DNA from: Apus apus
Taxonomy: Eukaryota; Chordata; Aves; Apodiformes; Apodidae
Length of the DNA: 64,000 nt
Direction: 5' to 3'
NCBI RefSeq assembly: GCF_020740795.1
Contig: NC_067283.1
Location: forward strand, 38,119,659-38,183,658
The position numbers and the translations under genes were made by a program. Shown here in pieces: positions 1-43,479 of this stretch (position 1 is its first letter; each line of letters begins with the position of its first letter). Below the pieces are notes generated by a model. It saw nothing but the letters and a program-made list of their open reading frames with translations. It searched no databases and had not been told where the DNA came from.

Positions 1-2337
1 GCAGCCTTGGTGTGTATGTGGGACGTTGCAAGATTAAACACCACAGTGTCAGGAAAAGAGTAGCTAGTGCACTTGAAACTTTCTGCCCTCGTTGCAGGCT
101 GCGTGTTGTCATTTGAAGCTTTTCCAGTGTTGAGTCCCCTTTGCACCTCCATATCTTAATCATAACAAGACTTGCTGTTAAACTAAGCTGGTTGTGGGGT
201 GGGTAAGATTTCCACTGTTAGGAGAGTGTGTGTATTTTGTGAATTACTTTTTTTCTTCCCTAGTCAGTTATTTTTTCTTCTCTAAATGTACCTGCAGATA
301 ATCTTAGCGAGGGCAAAAGCCTTTCCTTGAAGTTCTTACCTACACAGAGATAGCTGTGCTGTGAAGAAGTGTGGACAGCCTTGTCTCCTCTCAAACCCTT
401 TGCTTTTTCAGGGACATACCAGCCCCACCTGCTGCAGGTACCTTGTTGGAAGGGAGTCAAGTGCCATTTGGGAGGGGAGGAAGGCACACCATGGCCTGCT
501 GCCAGCCCTTTCTTTCCTCTCACAGGGCTCTGGTGGTGGGCTGCAGTGTGGTGACAGTTCGTACTGCTGGTGCTCTTCTGGGGTGTCCTTTCTGGCTCTT
601 TTCTGTGAGAAGTCCTGGGTGAATGCTGGCACTCTAGTGATGGATGGAGTGGGACCAATGACTGAGACATCCCAGGACCTCTTCCTCCCATCAGGATCTA
701 GGAACAGATACAGCACTAAATGCTGCTCTGTGTTCAGATTGAAATGCAAAACCTACTATTGCTGTTTTGCTTCTCTTCAGTATTTCAGTGGCAAGCGGCT
801 TGCTTTCTTGTCTCAAAACAGAAGCAAGTAGGCAGACGGGTAGCTCCTTGTAAACTAATCAAGTGGCTTCTGTGGGATAAAGGGGGAGGGATGGAGCAGG
901 GTGGAAGAATGTGTTATTTTTCTTCCTGAACACCTGGCAGGTGCTCCAAAACTACACTGCTTGGTTCATAACTCCAGTGGTTTGCAAGAAGCTGTAGCAG
1001 TGCTGAGTGTAACTTTGAACTTTTTCTTTAGGCTGTGATTTCTCTTCCATTTATTTTGCATTTCTGTTTGTGAGTGCGAGAGAGTGAGAGAAAGCAAACA
1101 CACCATCTCTGAATTGTGTTCATTCGAGTCGTGGCTATACATGAATCTTGCATAAATCTACATAGAGCTGTACAAGTTGGAGTGCATAAAGTATGTAATG
1201 GCATCCTTAGCATTGGTGATCTTCTCCCACATAAAATTAATCACAAAACACTGCTGCTTCAGCACAAAATAATTATTTGGAGATGCTGGGAGTAGCTGAA
1301 GCAGGGAACATGTGTTTGCTAGGTATGAAGAGCAGCAACACAGTAAGATGGGGAGGATGGTGGCTGTGTAGAGGGTGAGTCTCACTGGTGACAGCAGAAA
1401 TGCTGAGTGGAAAAGGGTGGAAGGTGCTGCTGAGGAGTAAGGTGCTCAGTCCTTTAAGAGAAACCTCCTGGTCCTTCTTCAGTGATCCCCTTTCTTTATG
1501 GGAAACACAAAGAATATTTGCAAAGACCTCTTCAGTGTGCACATATTCTGAGCAGAATGAGAATGAAGTTTAGGGATCTGCCGCCCAGGCTAGAGAAATG
1601 GGCGAGTTGTTTCTTTTTACTGATAAAGAATTGGGACAGGAGAGTTGTAGCTGTTGAGCTGCTCCACTTGACTTTTTCCCTTGTGAGAAAAGGTTGGGGT
1701 GGAGGGGAGAGAACAGTCTCTTCTGTGTAAAAAAACACTTAAATGATCAAGTTTGTGTGTGCTTGTGTGGGAAGAAGCATGTTCTGAACAGCAGGATATA
1801 TATTAGGAGTTGGCACGGTTTTCATGACATTTGGAAGTGCACAGTAGTGCTGTATGCTGTGCAGGATTTTGTATTTGGCACTTGTTATATCTGTGTATGT
1901 ATGAATGGCTGCATACATCGTTTTGGTTTTGCCCAGCGTGATTTTGAGGATTAGGCATGGAAGCTTGCAGAACTTTTATAGAAGGCAGCACTGTGTAACT
2001 TACACACATAAATATAGTTAATGAAGATGTAGGAGGAAGTCTTCTCAGCTTTTTTTCCCTATCAGTTTACAGTGTGTGAAAATAAAACTCTCTTTCCAGT
2101 CTCACTGAGAGTTTTTCTTGTAAACAAGTTGAAATGTGTACTATTTTAGTACGCTAAGTTTTCTGTAAAATTGGTTCTTTCTCACTGTATGTATCTTACA
2201 GTGATGCATGGAGGATTATAAGTATAATTAGAGCCCAGTAGCCTAAGGCATTTGCACAAGTAGCAGGAAATGATACTTTCTTGAAGAAAGACCTTGTGCT
2301 TTATTTAGATAAACAAAAGTGAGAAGGGTTACAATGA

Positions 2338-2417
2338 GATTACTTGGCCAAGGCCCTGCATCAGGTGCATGAGTGGCAGAGGTTCAAGTCCTGGGCTCCA
2401 GACCAACTGCTGACTCT
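2338..2417 (+). repeat. Probable MIR-like SINE relic
   Basis: TTACTTGGCCAAGGCCCTGC followed by GAGTGGCAGAGGTTCAAGTC and a CTGACTCTT block resembles the MIR core (CTTGCCCAAGGTCAC, GTGGCAGAGC, CTGACTC). Recognised by eye only. Confidence 0.4.
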
Positions 2418-4800
2418 TGGGAGAGGCACTTCCCACTTCTCCCCCTAGAGTAACCTCTATTTTCCTGCTCTAATACATGAAAGAGGGTTTGTAGGCTGAA
2501 TATGTGCCACTGTTTCTCTAATTATTTTTTTTCCTGGCTTTTACAAGGCAAGTAAAGCAAAGCAGACTTGGCCGTGTTATTGCTGGACTCTGTATAGTGC
2601 AAGTACATCTCCTTGAAGTTCAACTGGGAATGTATTAAAGTTGTTTTCTGCAAAAGTGTATAGGAGACATACAAGACATCTAAAGCTTTTATTGGATCAG
2701 TTTCATAGTGGGGTGCACCTGTTTTACAATGTCTTACAGGCCCAACTAAAGCATCTTGCTTTAAATTAAACAGGATTATCTACCATGAACTTTACAAGGT
2801 GGGAATTTGTTCTGTGTTAATAATAACAGCTTTGTGTGGTAGCCTGCATCTGTTCTGTCAGTGAAACTGGAAAATACAGGGAATAAAATAATACTTGGAT
2901 TGATGAATACATGAAGAACATCTCCTCAGAGCTGAACATTGAACTGATTATTTTATTTTGTTAATGACAAATGTTTCAGCTCATTTCCTGTTATGTATGA
3001 GTAGCTCTTCAAGCAGTGTCTAACTGTCTGGCTGGTAACTGGAAATTTAAGTATAAAAAATACATATATTTTAAATTACTATATTTGTTAGGGTTGGTGT
3101 GATGTTCTTTGATAAAAGCACCAGTTTGCAATTATTGCTTGCAGGAGAAAAAAAAAAAAATTACAGGGTTTTTCACATGGCTTTTTTATTGGGAAGAAGA
3201 ATATTTTTTCTAGAGTAATTATACTTGCTGGAAATAGTAAGATCTGTAATGTCATGTATATATAATCTGCTGAGTCTACTTTGCATCTCAATTACTAGAC
3301 AGGGCAAGCTGTATGTTTTTGAGTTGGAAACCAAGGGCCCAGCATAACAGTTGTTTTGAAACTCAGTTTTAGGAGTGCTGGGATCTTTTACTTAGTAATT
3401 AAGTTAGCTTGAAGTTTGCACGTTGTTATGCTCATTTCACTATCCAAAAAAGGGGAGGAATGTTTTAGTCCATAAATTATTCTAACATTCTTAATTTATT
3501 CATTACTATTTAGGCATCTGAAACTCCATTAAATATTGAAGTGCTTCCTTTTAAAATAAAAATGTTAACAATGTGTGTTAAAATGTGCTGCATTTTTTCA
3601 CTGTTAATTTTTTACCTGTTGTCAATATATTCAGTATTTTAAAGGAAACAGCTACTTTATTTTGTCCAAGAGTTGCAGTTTTCACTGCACAGAGGTACTG
3701 CACAGTTTGATTTCCCACATTGTGATGCTCCACCTGACATGGAGGGTTAAAAAAAATTATTGATATTTCATTGTATAGGGCAAAATGCACATAATTTCTG
3801 CTCTGTTTGTTTGTTTGTTTGGGGGGGCAGTTAACATTGTGTAATTGCTATGCAATTATACTGCACTCATCCAATTTTATTAAAAACTGCCAACAAAGTT
3901 GCAGTGTTCATTATCCCTGGGCCTGCAAAGGTGACTGTCATTACTTTGCAGGCTTCAGTAAGGCAGAAGTCCCCCACTTGCTCCAGTGGCTTTATCGAAG
4001 CTCTGCAGATGTCCCAGAAAAAAGGCTTCGAGGACTGGATGTGCTAGTTTAAATGCTTCTTTTCCTTCCTTCCCTCAAAACTGTTTTGATCTTAAATAAA
4101 GTTTTTGCAGAGGTGAAGTCATACTTTATTTTCTAATGAAAAGCAGATGAGTGGCATTAGAAAAAAAAGGAAGAAAGAAAGGAAAAAGCTGAAGATAGTC
4201 AAAGAAAGGATTAAATGAACAGAACGCTGTTGAATACTTAAAACAACTCAGCAATTTAAGCCAGTGAGGAATGCACATTGCGTATTCACTGCAAAATAGT
4301 TGCACTGTCAACATCTACAATGAAAGCCTAGTTTTAAAGAGGACCTTTTAGGGTAGCATTTCCCCTTGATTAACAGAACATTTATGCTGTTTCTGTTGTC
4401 TTATAGAAAGATTAAGGAAAAAAACCCCACCCTAGTAGTTGTTTGAGAAGGGTCTCTTTAATAATTTGAACAATACAAATTAACAGCTGCTTCAGAAAGA
4501 TCTGGCAAGGAAATATTGCAAAGGGCAGAAAAAACCTGCCGTTGAACACACTGTTTTTAGCCTTCTGTGGGTGGGTTGATGGGTTTTTTTGGCAGTTTAA
4601 CTGAGCTGGTATCACGAATTGTACATCTGTTTGTTTGCATCTTTTGCTGTTAATTATTGTGTGACACTAAAGTTTGTGTAGTTACTCACTGTTTGTAGTT
4701 TTTAGGCTTGATAGTAAACATTGTGTGGTGAGCTTCTGTGAAATACTGCTTCCACTCAGAGAAAAATTTCTCAAAAAGCTTGTGCCTCGTTTGAAGGGCT

Positions 4801-4848
4801 TGTTTTTTTTTCTGTTTTTTTTTTTTTTTTCTGTTTTTTTTTTTTTTA
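4801..4848. repeat. T-rich low-complexity tract
   Basis: Three T runs separated by CTG, in KAT2B intron 1. Confidence 0.9.
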
Positions 4849-7161
4849 ACATGTTTCATTATGGTATGATTTAAGGCAGTTAATAATAAGCATGATATTA
4901 TGTCAGTAATTTTCAGTGTTGAACATTTGTCTGGGTGGCTGCATGGGAAGGAACAAATCTTACTTCCCTAAAATAATATTCAATCAATTTTTGTTTGACA
5001 ATCTCTCTATCATTGCTTCTTGAATTTTCTTTGTCAATAATTTCATTCTGAGAGTTTTTTCTGTGACAGTTTTCCTGTACTTGTCTTAACTGCAAAAAAC
5101 TTTCATGGCAACATTGCCTCTCCCACAGAGCAAATGTGGATAGCTTATTTGGCATTGGTTTTCGGTAGCTTGAGACGATAACTGAAAGTGTGGTTTCACA
5201 TTATCTCACAGATGTCCAAAGTCCCCACACCAGGGCAATCCTTGGTTCGCAGGTGTCACTCAATCACTGAGCTCTCTTTCTAGTCATTAAAATTTAAGAG
5301 GGCCTGTAGGTCTGGAAAACAAACAAAAGTAAAACTGGCTCAATGCCTGTGATGTTGTAAAAGACAGTTTCTGCTGTAAAATAACATCAGCCTTTCTTCA
5401 GTTCTCTGCCAATCATATTACTCGTAGAAAACATGATAGAAAAATAACATAAAATTCACCATAAATCCATCCAGATTGCATTTTACAAGACTTTGAAAAA
5501 AAAATTGTTTTAATCTTCCCTCGGTTTCATATGGAAACCTCCCTGATGCTACATCATACCTAGATGGGGTGACAGGCAGCCTGCACCCACACAGTGCGTG
5601 TGGGGAGCCGGGGAATTCAGGCAATGCAGGTTGTCCCCTTTCCAAGGGAAGTGCGTGCAAGTGGTTTTGCTGGGCACTTGCAGGTCGATTTCTGCATCAT
5701 CCTGATGGCTGTGGCTGCTGAAAATGCCACTCACAGGCCTTGGTAGCTGCCAGACTGCCCCAGGTGCAGGCAGAGGCTGTGGCACCCGGAGCCAGGAGCC
5801 CAGCTGGATAAAGACTTAAACTTTAGGGATGGTAAAAACATAATGTGGTGCTCAGCAAACTGCAGGCAGCAGTTTTCTTGGTGCTCAGGTTGCTGAATAT
5901 TGAAAGTAGTTTGGAGGAACAATTTACCATCAGTGCACAAAACTGTCAGTCTTAGGATGTGTCAAGCTGAGATCCTTTCTGCTTCTCCTGGGTGCTTCTT
6001 CCTTAGAAACATTCCTTCATTTGGAAACATAAAGGAAAATGAAATGAGTTCCTGAAATAGATTACATTAAATACATTCTGATTCAGTTTTGAAAAATGAC
6101 ACAGTAGTGCTGGATGTATTAATGTTACCATTTTGCCTACTAAGGTTGTTTCAGTCCTAAATATTAATGCAGCAGTTGGCATACTTTCCTCACTGAGGCC
6201 TTGGCACTGCAAATTCAAGAGCATCTTGTTACAGCCTAGTGCACAGATACGTTTGAACTGTAGAAAAGCACACTTTCCCTTGATTAGATCTGCTCTTAAG
6301 GATAGTTAGAAGAACTTTAGCATCAAAATAACTTAAGATCGTTTGGATATGCAGAAGAAAATCCCCTCCTATAAAGTTGTCTTTGGGTAGCTAGAACTGG
6401 GACTTCGAACTTCTGAATTATTTGAGATATGATTACCCAAGTCACGACCTCTTCCTTCATAGTCAGCCCTTTTTACCTGTAGTCTATTGGCGGTGTTTCA
6501 CACTCAGTGAGAGTAAATAAACTTTCAAGGTTAAGAGCTGGTTGCATTGGCAGCATCACTGTCTTTGGCATCCATTGCTTTTGTGGCCAAGCCTTGCTTT
6601 GGGCAGCTTTATCCAACAGTGCAGTTAGTTTGCTTATTTCAGTATTTAGTTAACCCTACTTGGGTTGTCATGAGTTTGGTTTTAATTGCATGATTCCTTG
6701 TTCCCAGTATAGCTGAAAAAGCAGTGATGAACATGTTAGATAACCCATTTGTGTTTAAATCATTAAAACTGTCTCAGTGGCAGAATCTGTGCACGTTGAT
6801 GTACCAGTAAATGTTCTAATATTTCCTCGATGCAGGAGCTCGAGCAAAAAGGAATTAGCCAGAGTTTGTGCATGTGTTTTTCCAAGCACGGTTTGCTTAC
6901 CAGAACCATGTTAATCTCTTTATTTGGGCTGTTATTCTATTTCTGGTTATTGCTAGAAAATAAAGTCTCTCTGTGCGGTAGATAAAAAAACAAACAAACA
7001 AAGCAACAACAAAACCCTTCCACAGCCCCACCCGACCATCAAATCAAACCAAAAAAAGCAACTTATAATTAATCCTATTACTTTGTATTGCTTTTGAAAT
7101 AAGCTTCAGCGAGCTCCTACGTTTCACAGCGTTGATCGGTACCCCTCTGCTTTGATTTCAG

Positions 7162-39451
<32,290 letters not shown>

Positions 39452-40130
39452 CACTGTGTTTTTTACAACCAAACAGTGTGCCTATTTTATGGGCAGGGGA
39501 AGCTGTTATATATCTGAGTTGTGGGACTTCAAGGTTTCTAGGAACTTCTGTTTAATACTTAGCACTTTTAAAAAAAACCTTTTAGTTTTGCAAACATGTA
39601 TTATACTGAGGTTACAAAAATTATTTTATTAAAATGCTTTATAATGTATTTAATTATGGATTTTTTTTTTTGTGTGCCCATTACCGTATGTTCATAGTAA
39701 ATTTATCAACTACAGCCTCAGAAAACCCCACAAAACACGTGGGAAATTGCACATGTTTGGGAATATGAAGATAATTCCTAGACAACAAACATTACAGCTT
39801 ACCTAATGCAGTACCTATTTGATAAAGTGGGTTTTTTAAAATTTTTTTCTGGTGTAAAAGAAAACAGTAAAGGAAAACAACAGTTGGGATGGGTTTCTGA
39901 AACACTTTGTTTCTTTATAAAATCTTTTTATAAGATGTTATTTTTTAAAAGAAACACTCAGCTAACTGAGAAGCTGTGAGAGAAGAGCAGCCAGTTCTGA
40001 AAAAGGACTGCCTGTATTCTTTGGTAGTTGCAAGTTTTTCTATTCGTTTTGGGTTTTGATAAATATTTTACCTGCAAATTGTTATTTCATAACCACTATT
40101 TAAAAAAATAAAATCTGGCTAGATGTGTAA
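39452..40130 (+). other. KAT2B: KAT2B 3' UTR (minimum extent)
   Basis: AT-rich sequence after the stop with no continuing frame. It runs to the first canonical AATAAA that has a G/T-rich downstream element. A longer 3' UTR reaching the AATAAA at 42207 is possible. Confidence 0.6.
40107..40112 (+). promoter_or_regulatory. Candidate KAT2B poly(A) signal AATAAA
   Basis: The hexamer is followed by TAGATGTGTAATGTCATAGTG, a plausible G/T-rich downstream element. It would give a 3' UTR near 680 bases. Another AATAAA on the same strand is at 42207-42212. Confidence 0.5.
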
Positions 40131-42854
40131 TGTCATAGTGACTCAGCTTATGCAGGACATAAGTACCCAAAATAACTTCAGAGAATCTGATTTGCCTATA
40201 CTAGAGAGTTTCAGTTGGCTTAGTAGAGTTAAGGTTTTGATGCACTTAATCATCCACCCTATTTACTACTCTTTACTGATAAATTCTTTAGGTTATTCAG
40301 CAGAGATAAGACTATGGTATACAGAAGAAGTCAACATATGACAGCTTCTAGCTTACATACTTGGCTCTGTGGTAAACTGGATTTTCTACCAAGCTTTATT
40401 GTAAATGCTTATTAACTGTGATTATTTACATCTGGGAACATATTAACAATTTACAACTCATGTTAGTATAACTTTAAATTGAGCACTTATATATATATAA
40501 TATATTTTGCTGCTTACACTACATATAAGAGGTACACCTGACTTCCTCATGGAGATCAGTCCAGGCCAAAAAGTTGTCACTTGACATTTTCTAATTAAGA
40601 GTTTGTAACTGTAATTATAATTGCTTTTATGAAAAACAGATTTAACTTTCATTCTTCATGTTTTATATTTACAGATGTTAAACTGGTAAAATGCAGTAGT
40701 CATAAGACTGAAAAGACCCCACTCCTGTGTTGTGTCAAAGACTATATTCCTGCAAAATGCCTGTGCAATGTTGAATCAAAAGTCAATTAAGCAAGTGTAG
40801 AGGTCAGGAGCTTCCTGCAAGTAGTAAATGTGGTACACAAGGTATTAAAAATGTTAACACTAGGACTTGCCATAGTGTTTGGTATGAGATTAGTCTGACC
40901 TACATTTGAACCTATAACAAAGGTACAGAGAGTATTATTATCTTTAATTAGCCAGTCCTGGATGCTATAATCCTGTTTTGTAGATTGGGCCTACAGATGC
41001 ACCTGTTGAGCTTGGTATCCTGTGAAATTTTGTTATTTCAGAGTAGATTTTCTTACCGTCTTTCAATCAGATTGTCTCTTCTATATTGAAATGTTTGTTT
41101 TCTAATTTAAGAATTAATATTTTCATAGATACTGTGCAATAAGGTTACAGTAGGATATGTGGTTTTGCAAATGCTTTAATAGCTGATAAACTTTACATTT
41201 GTAAAATTAATATATTGTACTGGTACAGAATAGTTTTAAATTATATATGTACAAAACCCCACTTATTTTGGTCTCTTTTCTTCATTAATTAGTTCTTGCA
41301 CTACAACTGCATACACTGAAGCAGTGTCACAACTGAAACTACAGTGCAGTCAGTGCAGCTTCTGGGTACACTAGGAAATACACAGAAAAGCTTCCAAGCT
41401 CCCTGGGAGGATGGTGTGCAAAGCTGAGCTGACAAGTCAGTGTGGAAAGCTGTGACCACTGCAAGGAGTATTCCCAGCTCCATGCCAACTGAACTGTTAC
41501 TCCTCAACATCTCACACAATTCAGAAATTTTAATTTTTCACCTCAAAGCATGCTCATGCTGTTTTCCTACTTTTCTCTGCTAGAGCCCTCTATTCACAAG
41601 ACACAATTATACATAGGAGCAAACTACAGTCCCTTTTAAGCCTGTAGGTACCTGCTGTCACCATGGTGTTACTCAGATGGTACATTTTCTATTCCATAAA
41701 AAACCCCTGCACATCTCTTAATACCTGGCAGGCAATTAGAGAATATGAAGAGATTTCTTTTTTTCTTCCCCTTTGTCACGTCACATGAAAGTGTACTGTT
41801 CAGAGGATAGCAAATAGGGGTCATGAGGCTTAGCCTTTCTTGGGACTCTTCTAGGAGTACCAGTTGAGACACAGACTCCTTCCTGCAGATGTGATGGAAT
41901 GGTAGCACTTCTTCAAGTTTACTCAGTCCAAAAAAGCCCAACAAAACCCAGACCCACCACATCTGTTTTGCTCTCCTCCCTGATAAAGAGCTGTTACAGG
42001 TTTGTTTGCTGAAAGAGCAGTTGAAGTTAAATCATTCCATGTAAGTTCCTATAGTACTAAAGTTTCAGAATGGAGATGGTAACACTCACAGCTAGAAGTT
42101 TAGGGTCCCAAAGGAAGGTTAAACTTCAGTTCCAACATCCAAAGGCTGTGTTGTGAACAAATATTTTCACTCAGGTTATATCGCTGCGGAATCATAACAA
42201 GTTAGCAATAAAAACAGTATTTAACACTACACGGTTTTATTACAGAGAGATCTTATACCTATTGAAGTGGGACCTTGCAAGACAAGGAACCTGTATTTTT
42301 GTACTTTCCTATTATTTTGAATGTAGCTTTCCTCTTCGTATTCATATATACACTAAAACTTCTTAAATGTTTCTCAAGCAAAAAAAACCAACAAACTAGT
42401 TTGAAATCTTGCTTGACAGTTCATAAGGGGGTGTTCTAGGATGTTGCCTATTCTAGTACCAAATTATACCAATGCAGATCTGGCAGATCTTCCTCTGGTA
42501 AAGGCACTTGCAAAGCAGGGCCAAAATTATTATGAATTCCCATAATAGAAGTTTACTTTATACTCCACCAAAGCAGAGCACTTTTCACAACCTTCACAAA
42601 TAGGAACAAAGCAAATTTCAAGTTAATTAAGTTTAGCTTGCATTCATAGCAGTACCAACCAGCCAACCCTATTTGCAACTTTTGAAAGCTCCAGCTACGT
42701 AATCAAGTCACAACCGGCAGTTTTGCTTCTAAACAACACGCTGCATAAAATGGGGGAAGGAGTTCACTGACTTGCAGTATGCCCACCTGGCACTGCTACC
42801 CTTGAAGCTACTATGGAAACTCAGCAAAAAAAACCCCACCAGCCAACTCTGAGC
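40131..42854. other. Convergent intergenic / possible extended KAT2B 3' UTR
   Basis: No ORF here looks coding and no repeat family is recognised. The sequence is AT-rich, with a (TA)n-like stretch near 40490-40506. It may be KAT2B 3' UTR for transcripts that skip the proximal signal. Confidence 0.4.
42207..42212 (+). promoter_or_regulatory. Alternative distal poly(A) signal for KAT2B
   Basis: AATAAA on the + strand about 2.76 kb after the KAT2B stop and about 0.65 kb before the inferred SGO1 cleavage site. It would give a long-3'-UTR isoform. The call rests on the hexamer and position only. Confidence 0.3.
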
Positions 42855-43337
42855 TCTTTCTGAATACTAAGACATTTATTGAGCTTCAATATGAAACTAC
42901 AACCAGTACATAAACAAGATCTGTATAAACATTATTATTAAAAAAAAAAACAACACAACAAACAACTACCCAAAAAAAGCATTTGATCCTAAGTGCCTAC
43001 AGTTTATCTGTGTCAACCATTGTGAGATCAAGCAGGGTACAAGTCATAAAATTGCATTCACTATCTTTTCCATCAGATACTTCTAATATATTCACAGATC
43101 CATGATGTAAGAATGCCTCCTCTCAAAAGAGTTTGAATGTCATCACCTTAGTTATAAAATTAGTCTTGTGTCTTCTAGATCATTAAGAACAAGTCACTGG
43201 AATTAAAAGAAAACCCCTTAATTTTATATCTTTAACATTAGACACATGGAAATAGTTGCATTTGTTTTTGTATATTGTACAACAATAACATACTAGATTT
43301 CAGTCTTCATGGAGTTTTGCTGTTGTGACTGGAAATC
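42855..43337 (-). other. SGO1: SGO1 3' UTR (inferred)
   Basis: About 480 bases between the TGA and the inferred cleavage site. AT-rich with no coding signal. Confidence 0.55.
42875..42880 (-). promoter_or_regulatory. Candidate SGO1 poly(A) signal AATAAA
   Basis: Minus-strand AATAAA followed, still on the minus strand, by a G/T-rich stretch ending GGTGGGGTTTTTTTT, a good downstream element. A second minus-strand AATAAA lies at 42241-42236. Confidence 0.6.
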
Positions 43338-43479
43338 TCAACGACAACCAACAAATTTCTCATTATATTTTGAAAGACCTTCTTTCTTAATAGAACGGCG
43401 TTTAGCATCTTTCTTCTGCTTGTAAATTGGAGAATTCAGAAAATTTGTATCTGTAAATGGATCTCCTCTCCTGAGTTTC
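43338..43479 (-). CDS. SGO1: SGO1 last coding exon
   Basis: Preceded by a pure T tract of about 22 bases and ACAG. It encodes [10 protein letters not shown], then [12 protein letters not shown], and a basic tail ending F-V-G-C-R and [13 protein letters not shown] is the core SGO motif. The tail after K-K-D differs from human. Confidence 0.95.

Larger units (their letters stand above)
1..7161 (+). other. KAT2B intron 1 (3' part)
   Basis: AT-rich, with no frame resembling a protein. It contains a probable MIR-like relic (2338-2417), a T-rich tract (4801-4848) and short GTTT and CAAA runs. KAT2B exon 1 and its promoter must lie before position 1. Confidence 0.8.

Noticed and set aside
260..831. 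Overlapping frames of 113-156 codons on both strands in intron 1
   Set aside because: Several frames are open at once on both strands, the translations look random, and no conserved motif was seen.
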